Source: Thecaphora thlaspeos
Lineage: Eukaryota; Basidiomycota; Ustilaginomycetes; Urocystidales; Glomosporiaceae
Length of the DNA: 64,000 bases
Direction of reading: 5' to 3'
Assembly (NCBI GenBank): GCA_900291925.1
Contig: UWYS01000022.1
Location: 124,001-188,000, forward strand
Shown: positions 1 to 17,820 of the stretch, one piece after another
Position numbering within the stretch: the first letter of the stretch is position 1
How the letters are laid out: each line of letters opens with the position of its first letter
Notes under the pieces: generated by a model
Told to the model about the DNA's origin: nothing
Seen by the model: the letters and a program-made list of their open reading frames with translations, nothing else
The model's database searches: none
Position numbers and translations under genes: made by a program

Positions 1-378
1 GCTTGATCAGGAAGTTGGCCGCGGGCCCGGCGAGCAGCATCGAGTTTTCGCCTTCGTAGATCAGCCCGGCATTGGGCTGGTTGCGCTCAAAGTCGAAGCC
101 GCTCGCTTGGCTGAAGCCGTGTCCGCCCTTCGACCGTCGACACCGCTCGATGGCGCCAAGCGACTCGTTGGTTACTGCCGCCTTGAGCACGCTCGAGAAG
201 CCGTGCACGATGGCGAGCAGAGGTGACGAGCCTTGCGCTTCGAGCTGGCTCATCATTCGATCGTAGATCGTCCGGAGGTGCTGCGAGGCGAACGTGAGGG
301 CGTAGGCGGCGCTCATGGTGACGTTAACCAAGAGCCAAGGCCCGAGTGCGGCGTAGATCGGAGAAGAGGAGTCGATTG
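1..378 (-). pseudogene. Acyl-CoA oxidase-like fragment, cut by window edge
   Basis: An open frame on the minus strand runs from about 378 off the left edge with no stop. It encodes helices and motifs of the middle-to-C-terminal part of peroxisomal acyl-CoA oxidases: LLAIVHGFSSVLKA, IERCRRSKGGHGFS and LIYEGENSMLL match the family's conserved IE-CRR-x-CGGHGYS and EGDN/EGEN blocks. A possible acceptor (CTCAG) sits at 379-383; the first ATG in frame is at 314-316. The roughly 330 residues of N-terminal flavin-binding acyl-CoA dehydrogenase domains expected upstream are not visible on the minus strand between 379 and 1683. The fragment is therefore either a 5'-truncated gene, a short paralogue starting at 316, or a gene with an unusually distant upstream exon. 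Family assignment is fairly sure; status as a pseudogene is inference. Confidence 0.6.
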
Positions 379-5475
<5,097 letters not shown>

Positions 5476-6453
5476 GGTGCCGCACACACCGGCGCCGCCA
5501 CGCTCCACAGGACCCACCTGGCCCGACGTACACATGTTCGCTTTCCTGACCATCCGTTGCCCAGCCTCTCTCCGATGATCCCTGGCCAAATTTGAGCCCT
5601 GTCAATATACCCTCACCGCTATGTTGGACCGTCGCTTCGTCGCACACCAGGCTGCGACGCAACACCATCCCCATTGACGAGCGGCGCGCGCATCTTGGTC
5701 GATTATTCTCTCTGCTTGCTGTCTTTCGCAGCCTGCCGATGGGCGGCGAGAAGAAAGAGGATGACGACGCGACGGTCCGTGCGACGGCCTGTGTCGGAGC
5801 GACGGAGAAGCTCAGGCAGGCGTGCCATGACATCATGGCGGCAGGGCGGTGCGGATGCGGGTGGTTGCTGGTGCAGACATGCCTGCCTGCCTGCCTCTGT
5901 GCTGCAGCCGGCTTCTTTTTCGCCGTGCGTTTGCCTTTTTTTCATTTTCATTTTTCATTTTTCTTTCTTTTTCTTGGCCGGTTGCGTCGAGGCTCGCGTG
6001 CGTGCGGGCCGTGCCTCTGTTCTGGGATGGCAAATGGGCAAGTCAAGGCGCAGTCCTCGCCCAGACCCGGACCCGAACCCTGGCCCGCCGCCGCCAATCA
6101 GCCATCGTCGCAAAGGTCAACCTACCTCATGGCCACCACTACTACACCCGCCCTCGCATGCCTCCCGCCGTCAGACCCATCCGCATCACCATAGCCTACA
6201 CCGTATCGCCCCTCTCGATTGCTCCCACCCTACGCCGTGCTCGCCCTCCGCCGCTGCCCCTCGCTCTTCGTCGACTCACCACTACCGGCACCACCTCCAC
6301 GGGCACCGCCACCACCACTACCGCCCCGCGTCGACTCACTCGCAGGAGCGCATCGTCCAGGACCCATCATCGCCACTGTCGCTTCCCCCGGCACACTGCG
6401 CCATCGCTGCCTCCCCTCTTCTCTCGCACTCCGCGGCCAGCAGCGCAGCTAGC
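5476..6453. other. Intergenic region and leader of the FOL3 fusion gene
   Basis: No separate gene supported. A T-rich block (TTTTTCATTTTTCATTTTTC, about 5936-5970) and a CA/CC-rich pyrimidine leader (6120-6450) precede the ATG at 6454. The frame of the downstream gene is open back to 5674, but that extension is low-complexity and rich in His/Ser/Pro, so I treat it as untranslated. Confidence 0.5.
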
Positions 6454-9400
6454 ATGGCCGCCTCCAACCTGCCCGGCGGTGGACCGGCGCCCCTCCTCCT
6501 TCTCCGCACCATCCCTCCCCTGCCCCACTTTCGCATCCCGCACGGCGTTCCCAACGATGAAACGCCCATCTCGTCGTTCAAACTCGCCGTGCTGCGCATT
6601 CTCACAGGTCAGACCGTGTCATCTTCCTCGACGAAGCCACTCACTTTTAGCGAAGAGCTCAAGGAAAAGACAATCAACGGATGGAGGATGCAGATGCTCA
6701 TGCTCGAACTCAGGCAGGCAGGCCAGCAAAACGGCGATGCAAGCAGCAGCACCACCAGCAGCCCAACAGATCCAAACGCCGCAACAGCAGTAGCCAACGA
6801 GCCCGTCACCGGCTTCGAGCTGCAAGACGACCACGACTGCTCGCTCCTCGAAGAGGGTGACGAGATCGTCGTCCGCCTCAAGCCAGGCCACCAGCTCAAA
6901 GACCTCCAGCTCCCTGACCTCAAGCCAGGCCACCGGTACTCCGCCCCCGCCGGCAGCCTTACGCGTGCGGGCACCCTCTCGGCCCCGCCCCCCTACTCGG
7001 TCGCAACGCCAGCAGAACCCTCGTCCCATTCCTCGTCGGTCGCGGCGCAGCCAAACGCCAACTACCACCAGCACTGCTACCACGACTACCGCCAGGGCTT
7101 CCGCGTCCTCACGGCCAAGAGTGTCGGCGGTGGGAGAATCAGGCGCGCACCCGTCCCCGCTCCGATCAATGCCAGCCCGGCCAACGCCAACAGCAGCACC
7201 AACGTCAGCGGCGCAGCAGAAGCAGCAGCAGCAGGGGCGGCGGCGGCGGCGGCTCCCAGCGGCGGCTACAGTCTGGGATCTGCAGGCCTAGGTGGAGGTC
7301 TCAACATGGTCAGCAGCGGGACAAAGACCAACGGAGCCAAGAGGCCCGCCGCAAAGAAGGACAGGTCGAGCAGCGTCGCTGCCGCGACACAGGGCAAGCC
7401 CGTCTACAAGCGCATCGTTTCGTCGTCGGCAATCGCGACAGCCGAGTCGACGCCGCCCGCCTCGCCCGTCATTGCATCGACCCCGACCACGCTCAGTCTC
7501 GGCCTGAGCGGCGGCGCGCCGGCAGGCACCCCGCGCATCACGTCCAACAGCCGGCGCAATTCGTCCTCGACAGCTACGCAGTCGCAGCAGCAGCCGCAAT
7601 CGCAACAAACCCATAGCGGCAGTGGCGCCGGTGTTGCAGTGGCCGCGGGCCACAACAACGGCCAGTCGTCTTTGTCCAGCGTCGCCTTTGGCAACGGCAA
7701 GGCGGCCGGCCAGGCGTCGATGCCCTCGACCGCCCTCGTCATCGGTCCGGGCGTCCAAGGGACCGTCGGTCGCAACGCTAACAGCGCGGCGACGCCGATG
7801 GGCTCCTCGGGTGGCGCCGCCATCGCGGGCGAAGACTACGGCAATGCCAGCGCCTTTGTCGGCTTCGCAGCGGCCAGCGGAGAGTTGCGCTCCCGGCCCA
7901 AGAGGCAGCTGTCGAGGCACAAGAGCGACGAGGGCGACGCCAACGGGACCGGTAGTGCGGCGACAGCGACGGCGACGTCGAGGCGGCCTTCGAACCCGGC
8001 TAGCGCGGCCGTTGACGCTGCCGAGAGGCGAATCGCCGCAGCCAAGGCGGCACAGATCGCGAGCAACGGAGAGGGCAACACCGCCAGGCCTGCGCGAGAA
8101 CGGCAGGCGTCCGCCGGATCCAGCAACGCACACCCGCAACGGCAGCAACCGCGCTTGCACCGGCACGCCTCCTCGCCGCGGCTCAACCGGGTCGAGCTGC
8201 CGACCGCGCCCTTCCTGCCTCCCATTCAGAACTTGGCGCCCATCCCCACGACACCGAGTGCCTTCATGCCTGAAGAGAGGAAGGAACGCGACTTGCCCCC
8301 CATGCCCTCCACAGCAGCAGCGCCGTCGGCATCGGCGGGAGCTAGCGGCGCTCCCTCGCCGGCTCTCAGCCGCAACTACATCAGCGAGGCAAGCCAGCTG
8401 CCTAGCATGGGCAACGTACAGAGGCCGGGCCAGGGCTCCTTCTTCCGGCGCTTTAGCACAAAGAGCCAAGGAGCAGTTGCAGTCGGGGCTGGGACGGCCA
8501 CGTCACCGGTCACGACGCCGTCCGCGACGACCCCGCTGGACGAAGCCAGCTCGCCGCTTCGCGAGCAGTTTGACTCCCTCGCCCTCGTCAAGGGTGACGA
8601 CAGCGCCCAGGCCGCTGGCGGCGGAGCAGGAGGTGAGTCGGGCGTCAGCACCGCCAAGCTGACACGAGCCGAGCGCCGCTACGCCGAGATCCAGCGGAGT
8701 CTCGCCAAGGAGCGCGAGAAGCAGGCCGAAGCGGAGCGTCTACGCCGCGAAGAGTACAAGCTGGCCGACGAGAAGCGGACCAAGGAGCAGGAGAGGAAGG
8801 AGGCCGAGGCACGACACAGGGCCGAGGAGAGGAAGTGGGAGATTTGGGAAGAGGTCAGGAAGAGGCAGAAGAACGGTGCGCCGGCCAACGTCCCTCCCCC
8901 CATCGCCGGTAACGCAGGCGCAGCCCTCCCATCGCCGCCTCCGCCGATGACTGCGGCAGCGGCTGTCGCATCGAGGGCTGCGCCGCCGGAGAGGTCCGGC
9001 AGCTACCAGAATGGCCAGGCGTCGGCCTCTACATCGACCCCGCCGCCAACGGTCGCTCGGGCTGTCGCTACGTCGTCGTCAGCAGCAGCACCCGCCGCCG
9101 CCACAGCACCTTTGGCGCCCGCCTCTGGTCCGCAGATCGAGCTGGGCCTCTCGCGCATCACATCGCTGCTGCACCGGCTCGGCTCTCCGCACCGCCACTT
9201 CCCCGTGATCCACGTCGCTGGGACCAACGGCAAGGGCTCTACGATCGCCTACCTCGACACGCTGCTGCGCAACGCGCTCGACGTTCGAACTGGCACGTTT
9301 GTCTCGCCGCATCTGGTCGAACGGCGCGACTCTGTCCACGTCAACGGCCGAGTGATTGCCAAGGATGTATGGCGGCTCGCGCTAGCCGACGTGCTTGAAG

Positions 9401-10908
9401 CGGACCAGGGACTCGATCTCCCGTCGTCACGGCGCGGTCCAAACGACGACGGCGGTCCGCTCAAGGCGTCGCCCTTCGAGCTGCTGACGGCCCAGGCCTT
9501 CCAGGCCTTTCACCTGATGGAAGGCGAAGAGCGGCCGGAGATCCTCCTGATCGAGGTCGGACTGGGTGGCAGGCTGGATGCGACGAACGTGTTCGATCCG
9601 AGTCAGGTGCTCGCGTCCGTCATCTGTCCCATTGCGAGGGACCACGAGGCGTTCCTGGGCAGCGACCTGGTGGGGATCGCGCGCGAAAAGGCGGGAATCA
9701 TCAAGCAGGAAGGTCTAGTAATTGTCGCAGATCAGCGCGGAAGCGTCGATGCGGCGGAAAGCGAAAGGCCCACTGCCGGTGGTAGTGGCGGCGGAGGAGG
9801 AGGAGGAGAAGGAGGAGGAGGAGAAGGAGGAGGAGGAGAGACGATGAACCAAACCGCCTTCGGTCCGCTATCTGCCGAAACGACGCAACTGGGATCTCGG
9901 GTGGCGGGCATCCTGGACGCGATCCGGTCGGTGTGCATGGAGCGCTCTGCGCGTTTCGTCAAGGGGAGCGTGCCACTATCGCTCCTCGGCGGCTCTATGA
10001 CATCGTCCCGCCCATCCCTCAGCGCCCCGCCGCACCGTCCAGGAGCCTTGGTGACCTTCCGTCCTTGGCTCGGCCCGACGCTCTCGCTCTCCACATCCGG
10101 TTTCAACCCACCCACGACGTTCGTTGCACATCCTGGCGACCCTTCTATACCAGGTCCATTGCTGACGATCGAAAAAACCCGCGCCAACATTCTAGCTTGC
10201 TCCACTGCCATCCAGACACTCTGGAGTGTAGGCCGAGACGATCCGACGTTGGAAGGTAGGTCGGATAGGTGGCAAGAAGTTCGTACGAAAATCCTATGGG
10301 GACTGAGGGACGAAGATGTGGCCAAGACGAGAGTAAAAGTCGCGGGGGAAGAGACGACATGGAAAGGAAGGTGTAGTTGGATATCCATCGACGAGATACC
10401 ACACCGAACAAAGGGGGATAAGGGCAAAAAGGAAAAGCAAGAATGGATACTGGTGGATGGATCACACAACGTCGCTTCCATATTGGCATTGAAGGAGTAC
10501 ATTGAAGATTTACTCATCCTTCAAGATGACGCTAAGAAGGAGGAAGAAAAGATGAAATGGCTCTTTGCTTTCACAAAAGGCAAAGAGTACATTTCGATGA
10601 TGAAAACACTTTTCTCAACACCTCTCCTTGTTTCCTCTTGTTCCGGGAGGAAACACGAGATAGGTATAACTCGATTCGAGAAACCAGAAGGTATGAATTG
10701 GATAGAATCCGTTCAACCTACGTTGGAGGTCGTACAGCAGGTGGAGGAATCATTACGATCGGTAGGCGTAGACGTACATGTCCTCTCGCTAAGTGATACA
10801 AAGCAGGGTTTGGAGTGGTTGACAGATGGTGGGAAGGGTTGGAGGGTCGTCACGGGTAGCTTGTATTTGGTGGGTGAGGTCTTCAAATCTATCCACAGGG
10901 ATGAGTAG
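6454..10908 (+). CDS. FOL3: Dihydrofolate synthase fused to a long N-terminal extension
   Basis: One uninterrupted frame of 1484 residues from ATG 6454. Residues about 900-1484 are a Mur-ligase-type dihydrofolate synthase: P-loop HVAGTNGKGS near 920, GLGGRLDATNVF near 1036, DHEAFLG and REKAGIIKQ near 1063-1080, LVDGSHN near 1331 and VTGSLYLVGE near 1465. It joins glutamate to dihydropteroate in folate synthesis. A Gly/Glu run coded by GGA repeats (9781-9840) interrupts the catalytic part. The first 900 residues do not belong to the enzyme. They show a compact region at about 10-175 ending in LLEEGDEIVVRLKPG, weakly like a ubiquitin-type fold, then long Ser/Ala-rich linkers and a charged coiled coil at about 735-808. 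No stop or convincing intron separates the parts. The 3' third is clearly less GC-rich than the rest. Enzyme call is sure; the fusion is less so. Confidence 0.8.
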   Translation: MAASNLPGGGPAPLLLLRTIPPLPHFRIPHGVPNDETPISSFKLAVLRILTGQTVSSSSTKPLTFSEELKEKTINGWRMQMLMLELRQAGQQNGDASSSTTSSPTDPNAATAVANEPVTGFELQDDHDCSLLEEGDEIVVRLKPGHQLKDLQLPDLKPGHRYSAPAGSLTRAGTLSAPPPYSVATPAEPSSHSSSVAAQPNANYHQHCYHDYRQGFRVLTAKSVGGGRIRRAPVPAPINASPANANSSTNVSGAAEAAAAGAAAAAAPSGGYSLGSAGLGGGLNMVSSGTKTNGAKRPAAKKDRSSSVAAATQGKPVYKRIVSSSAIATAESTPPASPVIASTPTTLSLGLSGGAPAGTPRITSNSRRNSSSTATQSQQQPQSQQTHSGSGAGVAVAAGHNNGQSSLSSVAFGNGKAAGQASMPSTALVIGPGVQGTVGRNANSAATPMGSSGGAAIAGEDYGNASAFVGFAAASGELRSRPKRQLSRHKSDEGDANGTGSAATATATSRRPSNPASAAVDAAERRIAAAKAAQIASNGEGNTARPARERQASAGSSNAHPQRQQPRLHRHASSPRLNRVELPTAPFLPPIQNLAPIPTTPSAFMPEERKERDLPPMPSTAAAPSASAGASGAPSPALSRNYISEASQLPSMGNVQRPGQGSFFRRFSTKSQGAVAVGAGTATSPVTTPSATTPLDEASSPLREQFDSLALVKGDDSAQAAGGGAGGESGVSTAKLTRAERRYAEIQRSLAKEREKQAEAERLRREEYKLADEKRTKEQERKEAEARHRAEERKWEIWEEVRKRQKNGAPANVPPPIAGNAGAALPSPPPPMTAAAAVASRAAPPERSGSYQNGQASASTSTPPPTVARAVATSSSAAAPAAATAPLAPASGPQIELGLSRITSLLHRLGSPHRHFPVIHVAGTNGKGSTIAYLDTLLRNALDVRTGTFVSPHLVERRDSVHVNGRVIAKDVWRLALADVLEADQGLDLPSSRRGPNDDGGPLKASPFELLTAQAFQAFHLMEGEERPEILLIEVGLGGRLDATNVFDPSQVLASVICPIARDHEAFLGSDLVGIAREKAGIIKQEGLVIVADQRGSVDAAESERPTAGGSGGGGGGGEGGGGEGGGGETMNQTAFGPLSAETTQLGSRVAGILDAIRSVCMERSARFVKGSVPLSLLGGSMTSSRPSLSAPPHRPGALVTFRPWLGPTLSLSTSGFNPPTTFVAHPGDPSIPGPLLTIEKTRANILACSTAIQTLWSVGRDDPTLEGRSDRWQEVRTKILWGLRDEDVAKTRVKVAGEETTWKGRCSWISIDEIPHRTKGDKGKKEKQEWILVDGSHNVASILALKEYIEDLLILQDDAKKEEEKMKWLFAFTKGKEYISMMKTLFSTPLLVSSCSGRKHEIGITRFEKPEGMNWIESVQPTLEVVQQVEESLRSVGVDVHVLSLSDTKQGLEWLTDGGKGWRVVTGSLYLVGEVFKSIHRDE

Positions 10909-11023
10909 GGGTTTCAGGCGAAGTTAGTTTGGCATGGCGGCATCATACTGCTGCAATGGAGACAGTCATCTTTCCTGACGTGACGATACGATGACATCCC
11001 AGCCAGACAAACAGGCCGAAACT

Positions 11024-11041
11024 CCCCCCCCCCCCCCCCCC
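11024..11041. repeat. Poly-C run of 18 bases
   Basis: An uninterrupted run of 18 C lies in the short spacer between the convergent 3' ends of FOL3 and SFA1. It is likely length-variable and error-prone in assembly. Confidence 0.9.
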
Positions 11042-11151
11042 TTCCATCGGCTAAGGGTGCATCGGCAAGGCTCGACGTAGTAGTGTATCAATCTGATGGT
11101 CATTTCTTTTCAGAGCGAGGTGGCGCTGGGTAACAATCGGTGCAGACATGA

Positions 11152-13311
<2,160 letters not shown>

Positions 13312-16300
13312 ATGGAGGCCATGCGCAGAAAGATCATGGCCGAGCAGATGGCCCTCCTAGACAAGGCGCGCCAGGAACACGAAGACAAAAACACAGCAGC
13401 AGCTGCTGCTGCTCAACCCACCACCGCCACAGTCAAGCCCTTCAACCCAGAGATCTCCAATATACCCGCACGCAACAAGCACCAGCCTCCTCCCAAGGTC
13501 AAGATGTACCAGCCCGCACTCAACATCCCTCCCCCACAGCATACCGCAGCAGCAGCACCACCACCAGCACCACCACCAGCAGCACCAGGCGTGCCGCCTT
13601 CCAGCGCGCTGCCACCCAGAGCTCCACCAGCTTCCGCCTCTTTTGCCTCCGCCGCTCCTTCTTCATCTTCCTCCTCCGCCTTTTCTGCCATGGCCGCCGC
13701 CCCGGGCGTCTACCAGCCCTTCAAGCCGCCCACCAAGGTGGTCCCGGGCCAGTCGCCCTTTCACTCCATCAACACCCCCTCGCCCTCACTCGCGCCCTTC
13801 GCCAACTCCATCCTACCCCACCTCGCCAACGGCAGCCCCTCGCAACAGCCTCCCCCCCAAACCTCGCCGGCGATCGAGGGCGACGTTCTCAACGAACCCG
13901 AACCCTCCCTCTACGGCGGCCCCACCGTCTCGGCGGCAGACCGCGACAGGCAGCTCCAGGACATGGTCGCCCACATGGTCAGCGTCATCGATGTCGACAT
14001 CTCAAAGGCAAAGATCGACGGCCTCAAGTGCATGCTCCTCCCGCATCAGATCCAAGGCGTCCAGTGGATGAAGGAGCGAGAAATGGGCAAGTACAAGGGC
14101 GGAATCCTCGCGGACGATATGGGCCTCGGCAAGACCGTCCAGATGCTCGCCCTCGTCGTCAGCAATAGGCCGGGTCAGGAGGGCGCTTCGATCGATAATG
14201 TCGCACCCGAAACGCCCGTAAAGAAGCGTGGTCCCAAGCCAAAGTATGCACCGCCCACCAAGGCGGCGGCGGCCGCCGCCAGCGGAACAGCGGGGGCTGC
14301 GGATGCGGCGGCCAAGGTGCAGGTCAAGGGCAAAGGGACGCTGATCATCGCCCCGCTGGCCGTCGTCAAGCAGTGGGAGCGAGAAGTGCTCGAAAAGACC
14401 GACGCCGGCCTCAAGGTCTACGTCCACCACGGGCCCAAGCGCGCAAAGACGGCCGCCGAGCTGGCGAGGTACGACATCGTCGTCACCACCTACACGACCG
14501 CCTCGAGCGAGTTTTCCAACTTGACCGCGGGACGCGACGAGGCTGCGAAAAGCCAACTCGACCTCTCAGATGACGACGACGATGAACTCGATAGCAATGC
14601 GTCATCGGGCGGCAACGACTCAAGCTCGGAATCAGAAGACGAGGGCCCGCGGCCCGGGTCGCCAAGCAAGAAGAAGGCGACGGCGGCGGCAAAGAAAAAG
14701 AAGCTGCCGAAGAAGGCGACCTCGTCGGGCAAGAAGGACAAGGCCAAGCCGCTATTCGAGACCGACTGGCTCAGGGTCGTGCTGGGTAAGTCGGCGCTAG
14801 GACAGTCGAAATGACACCGTAGCCACCCTTGCACGCTGCTGATACATTTCTGCCTATGCTCTCACCACCTCGACCGCAGACGAGGCGCAGAACATTAAGA
14901 ACCACCAGGCCAAGTGCTCGAAGGCGTGCTTTAGCCTCTCAAGCCGTGCGCACAGCAAGTGGTGCCTGACGGGCACGCCGATCCAGAACGACTGCTATGA
15001 GCTCTTCAGCTTGATCCACTTCCTGCGGATCGCGCCGTTCGACGATTACAAGCACTTCAAGAAGCTGATCGGCGACCCTCTCAAGTCCAAGTGAGTTCCG
15101 ACGTCGCATCCTGCCGTTTTCGCTGTAGACTGACAGCCATGTCACCGCTACTCCGCACCCTGCAGCAACCAGAACCGCGTCAACTGGGGGATGAAGCGAC
15201 TTTGCATCGTCCTCCAGACCATCATGCTGCGGCGCACCAAGGATGCGACGTACGAAGGCAAGCCCATCCTCCAGCTCCCGGGGAGGAACGTGGAGGTGGT
15301 GAGCTGCGACTTTGACGATCCCGAGGAGAGAGCTTTCTACGCCGAGCTGGAATCGACGATCAGGAAGAACAAGAAGGAGGCAGAGGCCAAGGAGGAAAAG
15401 GGAAGCGCATTGGCGGACCTCGTGATGCTGCTGCGTTTGAGGCAGGGTGAGTGACGACGTGGCGAGAGGAGTGGATCAAGGGAGAGACGGAGTGACGCTG
15501 ACGCGAATTTGATCGTCAACCTTTTGATACGACAGCATGCAGCCATCCGACCCTCACGATCTCCAAGACGACCGACTTTGACGCCATCTCCGCAGCGGCC
15601 CCCACCATCACATCGACCGAGGACGCCCCTTCCGCACCCACCGCCGAAGGTTCGGACGACGACGACCTAGCCAACCTCTTTTCCACGCTCGCAGTCGCTA
15701 AGAAGGTGTGCGAGCGATGCCAAGTCTCCCTCCCCCCTGCCCCACCCTCTTCTAGCAACGCGCTGTGCGAACCCTGCACCGATGCCGTCTCCAAGATGAA
15801 GGGATCGAACTGGACGGCCGAGAAGGGCAGCACAAAGATCCGAATGATGCTCAAGATCCTCGACGAGATTCGAAACACGGACCGAACGGAAAAGACGATC
15901 GTCTTTAGTCAATTCACGTCGTTCTTGGATATCGTCGAACCGTTCTTGAGGATGCACAAATTCAACTTCGTTCGATGTAAGTTCGCGACGTTCCCCCTTT
16001 CTCGGTCCTTTGGACTTGATGGCGAATTGACATTGTGATTGCGAAACATGGGGGATTGGGGGTGGATCTAGACGACGGAAAGATGCGACCGGAAGAACGC
16101 GAAATCAACTTAGAACGAATCCGATCGGAACCGGCGACGACTATCATTCTGATTTCCTTCAAGGCTGGATCGACGGGGTTGAACCTCACGTGCTGCAGTA
16201 GGGTCATTCTGATGGATTTGTGGTGGAATCCGCAGATTGAGGAACAGGCTTTTGACAGAGCTCATCGGTACGTTCTATCATGTTCCCTGACTCCGGCTTC

Positions 16301-16693
16301 GTTGGGGAGTGTTCAAGACGCTGACGAGATAGAGATGATGATATCGTGCGCGGGGGAACAGACTGGGCCAGCAAAGAGACGTCAAGATCTATAAACTCTC
16401 CATTACCCAAACGGTCGAAGAGAGGATCTTGGATCTACAGGTATGTTTTGCTTTTTTCTTCTTCCTTTCTCTCCTTCTCTCTCTCTCTCTCTCTCTCTGT
16501 CCTCACTCTTCCGGTTCGAGGTCGAGATGCTGACAAGCCTCTTTTGTCCGACGCGAAACGACAGAGCAAGAAGAGGAACCTAGCAAAAGCAGCGTTGGAG
16601 GGTAGCAAGCTGGCCAAGGCGAATAGGCTGGATAAGACGGAACTCATGTATCTCTTCAATGGAGGACCGCGAGAGAGAAAGAAGGGCGCATAG
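13312..16693 (+). CDS. SNF2-family ATPase, Uls1/Rad5-like
   Basis: Seven exons: 13312-14785, 14880-15090, 15166-15446, 15536-15976, 16072-16267, 16362-16440, 16565-16693; all junctions are GT-AG and the product is 936 residues. A Pro/Ala-rich N terminus (1-225) precedes the ATPase core: DDMGLGKT near 267, Walker B DEAQ at about 492-495, LTGTPIQN, LRLRQACSHP, SFKAGSTGLNL, and AHRLGQQRDVKIYKL across the fifth intron. The order and wording (IHFLRIAPF, IMLRRTKDATYEGKPILQLP) are closest to yeast Uls1 and fission-yeast Rrp proteins, DNA translocases acting on SUMO-related repair substrates. The RING finger of that family is reduced to CERC and CEPC pairs and is probably not functional. The 3' exons are less GC-rich. 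Convergent with the gene at 16939. Confidence 0.88.
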
Positions 16694-16938
16694 ATCGTGC
16701 CGATGTAGGACGACGAAACTTTGAGCTGGACTCGGAGGTTGAACAGGTAACGTTACGTTTTGATGTGAGCGCGTGTGTGTGATAGGTGTTATGGTAGGGG
16801 ACGTGGGGTGAGGGATGGAAGAGGCGATGATGAGGTGTGAGGTTGTACAGTTCGACTTTATGACGGGACGTAAGGATGAGAACATGTCTTGGCGGGCGGG
16901 CGAGCGGCATGATCGTGACGATGAGGTGTAGGTGGGAA

Positions 16939-17820
16939 CTACGGCCAAGAAACGGACGAGACCCCGTCCGTCTCTACCTCTTCCTTGGTCGGTCTATGCG
17001 ATCCAGGGTCGGAAAGCAGACTGCCCCTCGATTTCGTCCTCCTTCCACCTTGATGCCTCCTACGCGATCCACTTGCTCCTTTTCCAACGCCCTCGCCACC
17101 GTCGCCAACGTCGAGGTGGGAAGAGCTCGCTTCTCGCCTTGCTGTTCCTCTTACATCGTCCTTACGTCTTCTGGCCATCTTCCTCCACTCCCTTCCAATC
17201 TTCTTTCCTTGCTCTGTGAACCAAAATTCCTCCTTCTCCCACCTCTCCATGATTCTCAAAAACTCATTTGCATCCACCGATTCTGAATCCCTCCCATACA
17301 CCCTCTTGATCGCGAGCTCATACAATCCGACTTCATCCTTGATCGTCTGCGCATGAAGGCGTAATCGATCGAGCTCTTTGATATCCTCTCCCAGTTCAGC
17401 CGTCGTACGAGGTTGAACCTCCTTGATGGCCGTATCGTAGCCGAGGACTTGCGTCGACGATGGCGTTCCAATGACGACGGCCGTATGTCCACTTCGACCG
17501 GTATCCGTCACGCCCCTCTCCAACACCTCGCGAAGTTGCGCAATGTTCCGAAGGAGCAGCGCCATTTCTTTCGATTTGGTCGCTGCCACTTCTGAGGCTT
17601 CGGTGAGTTCTTGCGATAGTTGCGTTCCAAGTCGATCGAGTAGGTCCGGATCGCTCTGACGTTTAGAGGCGATCCAGGACGTGAGTTCGGCTGGATCGGT
17701 AATGTGTCGCTCGAGAAAGAGGTTGCTGAAGAAGGAAATGACTCCGCATTGGACGAGCGGGAGAGCGAGGATGAGGACGAGCAGTAGATGCAGGATGTTG
17801 ATATGGCTTGACGATCGCAT
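16939..17820 (-). CDS. Orphan protein with signal peptide and coiled coil
   Basis: Uninterrupted frame of 293 residues from ATG 17820. The N terminus is a clear signal peptide (hydrophobic LHLLLVLILALPLVQC) probably cut near residue 25. The mature part is mostly charged helix with coiled-coil character (about 60-115 and 140-215), followed by a basic, Arg/Lys/Ser-rich tail. There is no further membrane span and no ER-retention tetrapeptide. I do not recognise the family. Base composition is lower in GC than neighbours, like the 3' end of the adjoining SNF2 gene. It could be a secreted or ER-luminal protein. Confidence 0.65.
   Translation of the reverse strand: MRSSSHINILHLLLVLILALPLVQCGVISFFSNLFLERHITDPAELTSWIASKRQSDPDLLDRLGTQLSQELTEASEVAATKSKEMALLLRNIAQLREVLERGVTDTGRSGHTAVVIGTPSSTQVLGYDTAIKEVQPRTTAELGEDIKELDRLRLHAQTIKDEVGLYELAIKRVYGRDSESVDANEFLRIMERWEKEEFWFTEQGKKIGREWRKMARRRKDDVRGTARREASSSHLDVGDGGEGVGKGASGSRRRHQGGRRTKSRGSLLSDPGSHRPTKEEVETDGVSSVSWP

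Noticed and set aside
5674..6453. N-terminal extension of the FOL3 fusion frame
   Set aside because: His/Ser/Pro-rich, no conserved pattern and typical of a translated 5' leader; ATG 6454 has the better context and starts ordered sequence.
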